A program made the position numbers and the translations under genes. Of a stretch of 64,000 nucleotides of DNA, positions 45,471 to 55,117 are shown piece by piece. Below the pieces are notes generated by a model. The model was not told the DNA's origin, did no database searches, and saw nothing but the letters and a program-made list of their open reading frames with translations. Location: assembly GCA_030323885.1 (NCBI GenBank), contig CM059194.1, forward strand, positions 30,173,367 through 30,237,366. Direction: 5' to 3'. How positions within the stretch are numbered: position 1 is the first letter of the stretch; each line of letters begins with the position of its first letter. This stretch comes from Branchipolynoe longqiensis (lineage: Eukaryota; Annelida; Polychaeta; Phyllodocida; Polynoidae).

Positions 45471-46164
45471 CGGCATGAAATCCCCCACCACCCTTTCTCC
45501 CATCACTAGGAATTCCAACTTTTTCTGGTGTGAGGGGAGGGTGGAGGCCAACCATACGCTATCTGCACCACGTGACCATAACAAGTTGAAGACAGCATCA
45601 GCCTAATCCAGTCTAAAAACTGGAAGTTTAATTTACATATCCTGCCTCAGATGTCGAACTTGCTTTTGGCTGCTGTGCTCTGATCAGTCAGGGAGCGTTC
45701 ATCAACTGCTGTGTCCAAGTTTTTCTTAAATATATATTTTAAATATTAAAATGGAAAGGTTGTATATTTTTCATTTTTATTTGAACTCAATTGGTTGGTT
45801 TTGTGTGTGTTTAAAACAAAATCTAAATACAGTAACATTATCAAAGAAAACATATGCTTCTTGCCTGATTTGTTTGTGGTGAAATAAATAATTAATAAAT
45901 AAATGTTCTGTCAAAATCAGATCACAGAACTTACTTACATGTATAGATATACAAAATCAGACCACATCACTTGCATAATATAGATATTGCATGGAAAATA
46001 ATACATGTTGTCTAAATAAATAAAATGTCATTTAAACGGTAAATTGTTAGTGGGTTAGGCAGGAAACGAGGTGTGATTAGTAATTAGCAAAGTGGGACAC
46101 TCAGGAGCAAACCTTAATCAGTCTAGTCTCAAACAGCTGTAGGGGGATTTCCCAACCGAACAGA
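45471..46164. other. No gene; AT-rich
   Basis: Non-coding sequence before the 30-bp minisatellite; nothing matched. Confidence 0.6.
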
Positions 46165-46503
46165 CCAGCTGCGCTGATTAATCAACATTAACATCACCCT
46201 GTGGTGGTTAATCAATGGTAACTACACATTGGAGTGAGTAATCAACATTAATTGCATCTGCAGTGATTAATCAATATTAACTGCGCCCTGTGATGGTTAA
46301 TCAACATTAACTGCATCCTGCGATGATTAATCAAATCTAACTGCACCATGCAGTGATTAATCAATGCTAACTGCACCCCTCGGTGATTAATCAGCGGTAA
46401 CTGCACCATGTGATGATTAATCAATGTTACCTGCACTCTGCAGTGATTAATCAACATTAATTGCAAATGCAGTGATTAATCAATGTTAACTGCACCCTGC
46501 ATT
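46165..46503. repeat. About 30-bp minisatellite, left block
   Basis: Roughly ten degenerate units of about 30 bp have the core GTGATTAATCAACATTAACTGCACC. The array is cut twice by retroelements: a LINE 3' tail (46504-46717) and the CR1-like LINE (46784-48393). Remnants of the array lie between and after them. Confidence 0.9.
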
Positions 46504-46717
46504 GTTTACTCATATTGCTATGGAACATTTGGGTTACAGAATTTCATTGAGTTACATGCTGCAAATTGTGTATTCAACAGTTATTGTATACCTTATTCTA
46601 TATATCTTTTGTGTAAATAACCCTGAATTGAAAAATGGTTGGAAGACCAGTGCTTCAGCACTGACAAAAGACTTATTCAGCAGAATAAACATACTTACCA
46701 CAGCAAAATAAAATAAA
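46504..46717 (+). mobile_element. 3' tail of a LINE (family of 33956-36795), inserted in the minisatellite
   Basis: This 214-bp insert is the 3' untranslated end only. It includes TATACCTTATTCTATATA, CCCTGAATTGAAAAATGG, a perfect 6-bp stem with tetraloop (CAGTGC TTCA GCACTG at 46648-46663) and AATAAACATACTTACC with an A-rich end. It matches 42283-42470 on the other strand nearly base for base and the end of the LINE at 33956-36795 more distantly. Severe 5' truncation is normal for LINE insertion. Confidence 0.82.
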
Positions 46718-46783
46718 AATGCTAACTGCACCCTGTGATGATTAATCACGGTTACCTGCACTGTGTGGTGATTACTCAATGCT
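46718..46783. repeat. About 30-bp minisatellite, middle block
   Basis: Two units (GCTAACTGCACCCTGTGATG and a diverged follower) of the array at 46165 sit between the two retroelement insertions. Confidence 0.85.
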
Positions 46784-48393
46784 AACGAAATAGCGAATGG
46801 TAGACAGGAAGTGTGAACACTTATTTGTCTCTCATTTTTGCTTGAGTACAAGTAAATATGCAACACAAGGAATAGTTAGTAGCATGTGGTGAATAAGGGG
46901 TCAAATTTCCATGGATCATCAGCCCATGCTTTTTCTCATCTGTTCTTGAATGAATTTATTGACTCGGCATCAATAACATTTTGTGGGAAACTGTTCCATA
47001 TATTTATGATCCTGTTTGAGAAACTGTGTTGCCTTAACTTCGAAATGGCTCTGGGTTTTACTAGTTTGAAAGTATGGCCCCGACTGCCTTCTCTTTTATT
47101 CAAGGTGAACAATTGGTTCATATCTATTTCATCAAAACCTTTCATAATTTTAAATACTTCAATTATGTCACTTCTTTTCCTTATGTAGGAAAGGGTAGGA
47201 AGTTTCAATTCTCTAAGCCGTTGTTCATAGGGTAAGTCCCTTATATCTGCAACTAATTTCGTTGCACTCCTCTGAACCTTTTCGATCTCCAGAATATCTT
47301 TCCAAAAAATTGGGTTCCAAATTTGTGGACAGTATTCCAAAATTGGCCTAACAAGAGACTGAAATAGAATGAGAAGATTGTTCTTGTTGAGGCGATGGAA
47401 AGTTCTTTTAATTATTCCTACTCTCTGGTTAGCATTTGAGATGATAGTTCTCATGTGTTTCTGAAAGGAGAATTGGGAGTCGAATGTTACGCCCAAGTCC
47501 TTTTCATAGCTGTCTTCTTGCAGGACAGTGTTCTTCATATTATAGGCATAATGAGGATTATTTTTCCTGTAATGAATAATTTTGCACTTCTTTTCATTGA
47601 AGGGCAATTGCCATTTCTCGGACCATTGTGCAAGTTTCAGAATATCCTCCTGCAAGAGATTTTTATCTCTTACATCTTTTATGGCTCGAAAGACTTTTGT
47701 GTCATCCGCAAATATTTTTAGGTTTGATGAGACACTGCCTGGCAGGTCATTTATAATTATTATAAATAATATTGGTCCCAGCACACTTCCCTGAGGTATT
47801 ACTGAGGTGACATTCTTAAAGGAAGATTTTGTATTATCTACGACTACCCTTTGCTTTCTCTCAGACAGGAAGTCCTGTATCCATTAAGAAATTGATCCGG
47901 ATATTCCCAGAGCTTTGATTTTGTTTAATAGTCTGTTGTGAGGCACACTATCAAAGGCTTTGGAGAAGTCCAGATAGATGGTGTCCCATGCCAGGCCATG
48001 ATCCAGCTAGTCAGTCCAAATTTCCATCACTTCTAGTAGTTGTGTCAGGCAAGATTTGCCTCCAGTGAATCCGCGTTGGTCTGGAGATATCAATCCTAGT
48101 ATATCCAAGTGTTCTACGACACGATCTCGGATTATTCTTTCTAGCATTTTACAGCATAGGGAGGTTAAACTCACGGGTCTATAATTTGATGCCAGGCATC
48201 TTGGTCCCTTTTTATGCAGGGGTTTGACATCAGCATCTTTCCATTGTTTGGGTATTTTCCTTTCAAATAGGCTTTTACGGAATAGCGATGTCAAAATAGG
48301 TCCAATTTGCTCAGAACACTCTTTGATGATTTTTGCATGGATCCCATCTGGCCCAGGTGCCTTGGAGACATTTAGTTTTTCAATTAATTTTTC
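46784..48393 (-). mobile_element. CR1-like LINE, 5'-truncated, near-intact reverse transcriptase with three stops
   Basis: On the minus strand the element enters at LEKLIEKLNVSKAPGPDGIH (48393) and stays in one frame to about 46936 with stops only at about 48007, 47885 and 46936. Reverse transcriptase landmarks in order are KAPGPDGIHAKIIKEC, ADVKPLHKKG, NYRPVSLTSLCCKMLERII, QRGFTGGKSC, IYLDFSKAFDSVPH, IPQGSVLGPILFIIIINDLP and FADDTK, then KWQLPFNEKKC, KDLGVTFDS, ILEYCPQIWNP and the C-terminal LPTLSYIRKRSDIIEVFKI. The late KAWADDPWKFDPLFTTC tail fits CR1-clade LINEs. The endonuclease is lost by truncation. Both junctions abut the same 30-bp minisatellite, so it inserted into that array. Confidence 0.9.
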
Positions 48394-48440
48394 TAACTGC
48401 ACCATGTGATGGTTAATCAACATCAACTTGATCCTGCGGT
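48394..48440. repeat. About 30-bp minisatellite, right block
   Basis: TAACTGCACCATGTGATGGT and TTAATCAACATCAACTTGAT are the resumption of the 46165 array past the CR1-like LINE. A TGTG-rich stretch with repeated TGTGTGTATG follows (48445-48600). Confidence 0.85.
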
Positions 48441-48737
48441 AATTATGTGTGTGTGTTTATGGATATCTGAGTGAGTTGATGTCGATGTGTGAGTGTGAGT
48501 GTGTATGTGTGTGTATGTGTGTGTATGTGTGTGTATGTGTAGGGGTTGTGTGGATGTGGGAAGATGGTGTCGATGTGGGTGGGTGTAGGGGGGGGGGGAG
48601 TGCCATAATACAGAGGCATCAGCTGGTCCCCTGCGGACCCTTTATGGCACTGGCTGCACCATGACAGGTAATTCCAGCAGTGTCACATGCCATCCAGCAG
48701 GTGGCAGCACTCAGGGAAACCCGTCTCTTCCTAATAA

Positions 48738-48985
48738 AAAAAGTTTGTTTCATTTAACAACGCCTGTAGAGCACATTGATTTTTATCATTGGCTATTGGA
48801 CGTCAAACATATAGTCATTGTGACATTTATTTGGAGGAAAGCTGCTGCCACCGCATAGGCTACTCTTTCCGATAAGCATAAGGGGTCTTTTATATGCACT
48901 TTCCCGCAGACAGGACAGAACACACCACAGCCTTTGATGAACCAGTTGTGTACCACTGGTTTCTCTTCTAATAGAGCCGCTGCAG
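48738..48985 (-). mobile_element. SINE C, common molluscan family
   Basis: On the minus strand it reads from near the head (ACCAGTGGTACACAACTGGT) through AAGGCTGTGGTGTGTTCTGT and GTGCATATAAAAGACCCCTT to ATTTAACA-type tail (AAAAAAAGTTTGTTTCATTT on this strand). The tRNA-like head is truncated. Confidence 0.83.
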
Positions 48986-48992
48986 TTGACTC

Positions 48993-49332
48993 CTGTTGGT
49001 TGGTTGGTTGGTTGTTGGAGTTTTACCTGCTGGCAACATCTAAGGTCATATCAGGATGGGTACCGACTTATGACAGTGCACACTCATGGCAACTTTATAG
49101 TGCCACCCCACTGGGAAACCGGGCTGCCAGCACCATGACCTGATATCCCACTCAGTCACATTATCCTGACACTGAGCCAACCAGTCCTTGCCCTATCCTA
49201 ATAATGCAGAGCGCCAAGCCAGGAAGTGACAAGATTCAATTTTGTAAGTCATTGGTTTGACTCGACTGGGAATTGAACTCCCGACCTTCCGCACGAGAGA
49301 CCTGCGCTCTATCAACTCGGCCACAGCATACG
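48993..49332 (-). mobile_element. SINE A, complete copy
   Basis: GGTTGGTTGGTTGGTTGTTG tail, complete body and head (GGGAATTGAACTCCCGACCT to CTCGGCCACAGC). Confidence 0.87.
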
Positions 49333-49587
49333 GTGTGTGTGGTATGCAGGTATGTACTCGTGTAGCGAAGCCAGATATGTCCGTGTGCTTCACTGCTCCC
49401 ATACCGCTCCACCGAAGTCATGACAGCCGAGCGTTAGCATAGGGGATAGGTTACCTATTTATGGTGAACCACACTTCCACGGTGTGTGGTCAGGTTGACA
49501 ACCCTCCCCGCTGGGATGGAGTGTTTAAATTCTTGCGACACATGCATCGGGGTCAGTTCATGACCAAGCACCCGACCTATCTAATAC

Positions 49588-50251
49588 CCCTGTCACACTA
49601 CGACGTAACGAGCCAACGTGAGCCTAACGTGGTCAGTTTTCGTCATTACGTTGGGTTACGTCATGATGACGTCAGAATGACGTTAGAATGACGTCGAGCT
49701 ACGTCACATTACGTCGTGTTACGTCGAGTTACGTCGAGGTTTTGGACATGTTCAAAAATGTTGACGTAGCTCGAATGTAAGGGTTTACGTTCGCCATACG
49801 TTCTGTTCACGTTCAGTGAACGTCAATGACGTTAAACAGACGTTTTTCCAACGCTGCTCACTACGTTCAACTACGTTCCACTACGTTGACCCACATTAAA
49901 CTGAGTGCAAATGCCCACGTGGTGTAATGGGAACGTCAGGAGAACGTCGGGAGAACGTCGGGAGAACGTCAGGAGAACGTGCATTCAACATACGTTCAAC
50001 GTCTCATGACGTAGGTAACGTCATGTAGCGTTCTTCTGGCGATGGAATAACGTTCATAATGTTCCGTGAGCGTAATGACGTTGTCCTCTCTCGTTGAATG
50101 AGGGTATCACTACGCTTTACCGACGTTACGCTCTCGTCCACTACGCTGCATCCACGTTCAACTTCTGCCCAAATTTGCATACTACGCCCAGAAGTTCAAC
50201 GTTCTTCACGTTCTCCCTACACTGACGTCATTACGTCGTAGTGTGACAGGG
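49588..50251 (+). mobile_element. 664-bp MITE with CCCTGTCACAC inverted repeats and ACGT-rich interior
   Basis: Left end CCCTGTCACACTACGACGTA and the reverse complement of the right end (CCCTGTCACACTACGACGTA) are identical over 20 bp. The interior is saturated with ACGTCA/ACGTTA/ACGTCG variants, and its second half is largely the inverse of the first. It ends 0.25 kb before the VAT1L exon-derived array. Confidence 0.88.
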
Positions 50252-50403
50252 CCATAAGGAATAAAAGTGTGCACCAACAATTTGCTGTTTGCTGTTTTTA
50301 TTTGGGTTCCAAGGTTGGAATATGGAGAACCAACCTAATCACATTTCTAATCATTTACATATTATTGTTTTTTCTTTGTATATATAACTTGTATTTTAAC
50401 CCA

Positions 50404-50406
50404 TAA

Positions 50407-50446
<40 letters not shown>
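50404..50446. repeat. TA microsatellite upstream of the exon-derived array
   Basis: An AT dinucleotide run with one TG interruption, about 50 bp before the 88-bp array. Confidence 0.93.
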
Positions 50447-50494
50447 TCAGAGGTTAAAAGACAAGTTTTCAAAATTCCGAATTAGTTTAGTGTT

Positions 50495-51220
50495 CGCCGT
50501 GCTGCTTACCATTATCAAGTGGGTGACCACGTTATTGGGGTCGTTGATAATATATAGTACTGGTGTCGCCCTGTCTGAACTCACTGTGCTACTTACCATT
50601 GTCAAGTGGGTGACCATGTTATTGGGGTCGTTGATAATATATAGTATCTGATGTCGCCCTGTCTGAACTCACCGTGCTACTTACCATTGTCAAGTGGGTG
50701 ACCATGTTATTGGGGTCGTTGATAATATATAGTATCTGATGTCGCCCTGTCTGAACTCACCGTGCTACTTACCATTGTCAAGTGGGTGACCACGTTATCA
50801 GGGTCGTTGATAATATATAGAATCTGGTGTCGCCCTGTCTGAGCTCACCGTCCTGCTTACCATTGTCAGGTGGGTGACCACGTTATCGGGGTCGTTGATA
50901 ATATATAGTATCTGGTGTCACCCTGTCTGAACTCACCATGCTACTTACCATCGTTAGGTGGGTGACCACATTATCGGGGTCATTGATAATATATAGTATC
51001 TGGTGTTGCCTTGTCTGAACTCACCATGCTACTTACCATCATCAGGTGGGTGACCACGTTATCGGGGTCATTGATAATATATAGTATCTGGTGTCGTCCT
51101 ATCTCAACTACCATCTTGCTTACCATCGTCAGGTGGGTGACCACGTTATTGGGGCCGTTGATAATATATAATATCTGGTGTGGCCCTGTGTCAACTCACC
51201 ATCCTGCTTACTGTTGCCAG
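50495..51220 (+). repeat. 88-bp tandem array copied from the 3' splice site and start of VAT1L exon a
   Basis: Eight units precede the true exon at a period of 87-88 bp. Exon-equivalent starts are 50519, 50606, 50694, 50782, 50870, 50958, 51046 and 51133, with the real exon at 51221. Each unit holds CTTACCAT-type tract, an acceptor-like site, GTGGGTGACC and a degenerate copy of the first 11 codons. The typical copy reads VGDHVIGVVDNI and then a stop (TAG, TAA in the last unit), followed by a spacer containing GTCGCCCTGTCTGAACTC. The four proximal units keep CAG or TAG at the acceptor; the four distal units have CAA. The true exon differs in having CGC at the fourth codon and GGC GCG TGG where the copies have ATA TAG. 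The array is in the intron directly upstream of the exon. Confidence 0.95.
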
Positions 51221-51436
51221 GTGGGTGACCGCGTTATCGGGATCGTTGACAACGGCGCGTGGCAGGAGCTGGTGACCATTTCTGCGCAGTACGTCTACAA
51301 GATCCCGCCCAACATGAGCTTCCAAGATGGCGCTGCCCTCTTCATGAACTACGTCACTGCGCACATGCTGCTCTTCGACATCGGCGGGATGAGGCCCGGC
51401 TGCAACGTCCTCGTACACTCAGTCGGTGGCGGCGTG
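51221..51436 (+). CDS. VAT1L: VAT1-like (VAT1L-type) oxidoreductase, internal exon a
   Basis: This 216-bp exon encodes exactly 72 codons, from VGDRVIGIVDN to VLVHSVGGGV. It is preceded by a pyrimidine-rich tract ending in CAG (51218-51220) and followed by GTAAGC, so both introns are phase 0. The product belongs to the zinc-free quinone oxidoreductase-like branch of the medium-chain dehydrogenases, the VAT1/VAT1L group, with an NAD(P)-binding Rossmann fold. Family hallmarks visible here are the VGDRV loop, the YKIPPNMSFQDGAAL segment, NYVTAHMLLFD and the start of the nucleotide-binding motif (HSVGGGV, completed as GH by the next exon). VAT1 proteins are membrane-associated in vesicles and mitochondria; the enzymatic role of VAT1L is poorly defined. 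KIP..MSF and VLVHS.GGGVG look closer to VAT1L than VAT1, by memory only. The exon's first 33 bases are copied eight times just upstream. Upstream exons were not found. Confidence 0.93.
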
Positions 51437-53083
51437 GTAAGCACAGCGCCTAGTTCCCCTCTCACCGTCCAGGTGGCGCCCTCTTATGATTTATATACTG
51501 TATAAGCCATTATATGAGTATAATCAGCCTGAAAATGTGATCTACTCCCCAGCCACTAAGTCATCAGCTGGTTACCTCTTTTCATTAGGTCATCTACCGA
51601 TACAACCTCACCTCCCCAGGTGGCGCCACCTACTCGCCCACGCCTCAGCTGTTGTTATGCTCACTCACTGTACCGCTGAAAATTCGGCTTAAAATTGTGG
51701 TTAATGGCATCGACTACGATATTCGCAGACAAAACGTTGGCTTACGGTGTATTATTTCCTTAGTAGTGATACAGGCGAGGGACGATATAAACCTGTTGGA
51801 GATCTATACGCTTAACTGCATGATTGTATCTTACGGCCTTCTTAGTAGCGACTAATGAAATCAACAAGTTACAATAGAAATATGCCAAAAGAAAACTATA
51901 AAAAAATGTATAGGTAAATGGAGTAAAACAAAGTAAGGTAAAATCCAGATTTTGACTGTTTGCAATCTACGAACAGGTACAACCTGTTAACAAGAAACAA
52001 TACCAAAACCAAAATTATTACTAAAACAAAATTCAAAAGATTTGAATAAATTGGACTAGTGCTGCCCGGCGGTGAAAATAAGTGTTAATATGATTTTACG
52101 TTATGAGCGGGGTAAATAAATTCATCACACACATTTTTTTTGAAGAATAAGAAAATTGTCAGCATTGAGAGCATTAATTTTCTGGCCGCAGGTGGTATTA
52201 GTTATTTAAGCAAAACATTTCAGTGGTGAATAAATTTAAGAATAAGAATGGAAAGAAGATGAATGTTGATACGTTTATATTGATGATGGTACTGTTATGG
52301 CGGTGATGAAAATAGGGAATATTGCTCCTAGAGCGGGACTCGAACCCACATCTCGTTGCATTCCGGGCCAGTGTGCTAACCATTACACCACCAAGGTTCC
52401 CTGATATCACCATATGACCCATGCCTACCTGTATATGTGGTTCCTTGCCTGAGAGGTCAGTGCAGACCATTACAATAATAATGTATGTCGGCCAGCTGAC
52501 AGGTGTAAGTCCATTTTGACGGTTAAGTTTCGTTGGTTAGATTCTGATGTTCTGCTAATGTGGAAAACAGGCATATATGTTGGGTAGAGCTGTAAAGATT
52601 GTAGTGTTCGGCAGTAAGTAGGCAGTGGGCAGTTGGCTGCACATAGGGGAGGCAGGAGAATGACAGAGCGGGTCTTGATGTCGATGGGATTGGTGGGCGG
52701 GGTTAGGAGAAGCAGGGAAGCGGACCAGTGCCAGGCCCAGAGCAGGGTTCGGATGCTCTCATCAATCGATGAGATGAAGGGCCTGTCTAGTAAGGTATAT
52801 TTTGAGAGCCGACTTAAATCGCAGGTATATTGGCACCCCTCTAATTCTACGGGTGCGGAGAGGACATGCCACATGTTGCTTCCTCTGTGGATAGGGCTCT
52901 CGCTAAACAGTTTGTTGTTGGCCTGAGCATGCAGAGGAAGACACTCTCACTCATTCCAGGGCACCTGTCAGAGCGGTGTATTCAGCCCTCTTGTTGATGA
53001 GCGATAGTAGCCAGATGACTCTCCTAGTGTCGAAGTGGTTCACTTCAGACCTGTTTAGTTACTCCCACAACACTGTCTCTATA
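51437..53083. other. VAT1L intron, left part
   Basis: Begins with the exon a donor. Two copies of CCAGGTGGCGCC at 51469-51480 and 51616-51627 lie within 200 bp of the exon. A SINE D head is at 52320-52440. No further exon is recognised. Confidence 0.6.
52320..52440 (-). mobile_element. SINE D head, well-preserved promoter boxes
   Basis: The reverse complement reads CTTGGTGGTGTAATGGTTAG, then GCCCGGAATGCAACGAGATG and TGGGTTCGAGTCCCGCTCTA. Box A (GGTGTAATGG) and box B (GGTTCGAGTCC) are both recognisable. It lies in the VAT1L intron. Confidence 0.6.
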
Positions 53084-53427
53084 GCCGTGTTTACACGGGA
53101 GAGTTAAATCGCTTCATATAAATCGCCTTGCCTAGTTCGCCTCACATTCGCCGTGTAAACGCGATTCTGAGGCGGATTAGGGCTGATTCGCTTCATATGA
53201 TTCACTTTATGTAAACCACCTTGCGAGGTGGTTTATATGAAGCGATTCAGCTGTTTCCTGGGCGGTGACTAAACAAATAGCAGTACTCGCCGGCTACAGG
53301 CTCACTAAGGCTGCTGGTTCCCGGCGCCGACACACTTTCAAACCCAGTCCGTGTAAACGCGCCACTACATCACTTCATATAAATCGATTTGCCTAAATCA
53401 CTTCACAATTTCCCGTGTAAACACGGC
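53084..53427 (+). mobile_element. 344-bp MITE with GCCGTGTTTACACGGGA inverted repeats
   Basis: The left end GCCGTGTTTACACGGGA and the reverse complement of the right end (GCCGTGTTTACACGGGA) match, and both continue into related CTTCATATAAATCG-like sequence. The centre contains a near-perfect stem (TAAACCACCTT GCG AGGTGGTTTA, 53212-53235) embedded in a longer palindrome from CGCTTCATAT to ATATGAAGCG. It lies in the VAT1L intron. Confidence 0.85.
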
Positions 53428-53944
53428 TTATGACAGGGCTGCTGAACAACCCATGAGAAAAAGTGTCGAACACCGGGTTATGGATATAATCAGATGATTT
53501 TGCAATCTAATATTAATATGCTAAATATATGTTTCCAATGCTTGTTTATTATAAATCCGCTATTTTTTTAGTGAAGAATTTATGAAATCGGGTGGATAAA
53601 TAGGCTTTACAAGTCGAATCGAGAGCATCTCGAGACCACCATCTTGCTTTTTTGTTCATTCTCACTCAATTGTTCAACTATACGCCAATACAGATAAGCC
53701 AGAAGGACACTGCAACCACCACCTCCACAGTTAATTCCTACTGAAGCAGTTGTTTGATTTAATAAAGTTGGTGCTTTTATTGGACTATGCAGCTTTAACG
53801 TTAGTGATCGAGGGAGAACTATTGCTTCCAATTCGATAGTAGTCATTGAGTGTAAAGTGCTTTCAGTTCTAATGAATGGTGATCTGGTAGTGCTTTATAT
53901 GCAGTTCACATCCAACTGCACGATTCCACCCACATATAGGATGT

Positions 53945-54250
53945 GGTGTACCCCACCCCACCCACACCCACACCAGTACCATAACGACACCAGTATCCAC
54001 ACCCATACTCACACCCACACCCACACCCACACTCACACACACCCAACTCCCATACCTACACCCATAATCACACCTGCATGCACACCCACACATAAACTCA
54101 CACCCCCAACCAAACCCACCCATCCCATTGACATACTCACACCCATATCCATACCCATAATCACAGCTGTACCCACCCCCACACTCCCATCCACACCAAC
54201 ACCCACACCAACACCCACACCCATATCTACATCCACACTCTCGAGGTATC
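53945..54250. repeat. CAC-rich array, left of the LINE fragment
   Basis: CCCACACCCACAC-type units with occasional CCATA and ACCAACA variants. It continues in kind after the LINE fragment at 55117. Confidence 0.9.
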
Positions 54251-54270
54251 CAACCACACTAACTATACGT

Positions 54271-55117
54271 TCTCTTGCCTCCTGGCTGTTGCTGGACTGA
54301 AAATGAATCACCCTATTCTAGCAATGGTCATTTATAAAATGAACCAACTGACAACGGATGGGTATGACATCCACCTGTGCTGGCTGCCTGGGCATGCCGG
54401 CATACAAGGAAACGAATGAGCTGATCGGGCTGTGAAGAAGGCCCTGAACTGTGATCTTGAACCGTGTCTGATCCCTCACTCTGATCTGAAACCACTAATA
54501 GCCACCCACATAAAATCCAAATGGCAACATGACTGGGATGAAAACATTAACAAAGTTAAAGAAATTGAACCATCTGTGGGAAAGCCACCACAGACTGATG
54601 CGGGAGGTCGGCGGGACTAAGTGGTCCTTAGCCGCTGCCGTATTGGCTACTCGTGGCTTACACACGCTTTTCTGCTCAAGGGGGAACCTCCCCCTGAATG
54701 TATTGGGTGTCAGTCCCCGCTGACACTCAAACACATTTGACTAAGTTGCGTTAATTTTTTGGCCATGCACCAATAGTTCTACACTGCAGACAGTATGCAT
54801 GACCTTTTTACTAAGGTAAAACAGGAAAACATTTGAGCCTTTTTGAGGGCAGCTGGACTGTACCACTTCATATAGTTTACTAAATAGATTCTATCAATTA
54901 TTAATAAAACTTTTCTTTTTCTATGGGAATTTGTTTCCCTTGACCACAAATATATGATTGTGAGCTTTCTAATTTAATGAGTGTCTATTGGCACATAATT
55001 GATTGTCTGCTTTTACATGTAAAAGCAATGGTTTGAACAAAAAACAAACATTTCTCGCCGTGAATATGGCCTATGCTGCCACCACGGCGTAAAGCAACCA
55101 CCAATCAATCAATCAAA
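54271..55117 (+). mobile_element. I-type LINE 3' fragment, decayed RNase H copy
   Basis: This is the sister of 19193-20045 and about 90 percent or more alike by eye. The RNase H frame (MNQLTTDGYDIHLCWLPGHA) is broken: the arginine codon of NERAD has become TGA (54418-54420), a TAA interrupts at 54618, and others follow near the zinc-knuckle. The 3' end repeats the CAAT tail. It sits between two CAC-rich blocks inside the large VAT1L intron. Confidence 0.86.

Noticed and set aside
36000..51000. Search for the preceding VAT1L exon (NF.DLM.R.G and PG.E..G motifs)
   Set aside because: No segment with these residues and flanking AG/GT was found by eye. A protein-to-genome alignment would be decisive.
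51011..51505. A 164-residue frame starting at an ATG in the 88-bp array
   Set aside because: The real coding part is only the spliced exon 51221-51436; the upstream part is array and intron and the downstream part reads past the donor.
52325..52405. Possible genuine tRNA gene on the minus strand
   Set aside because: Box A and box B are good but the acceptor and anticodon arms do not pair cleanly, and related heads occur several times in the window, which fits a SINE.
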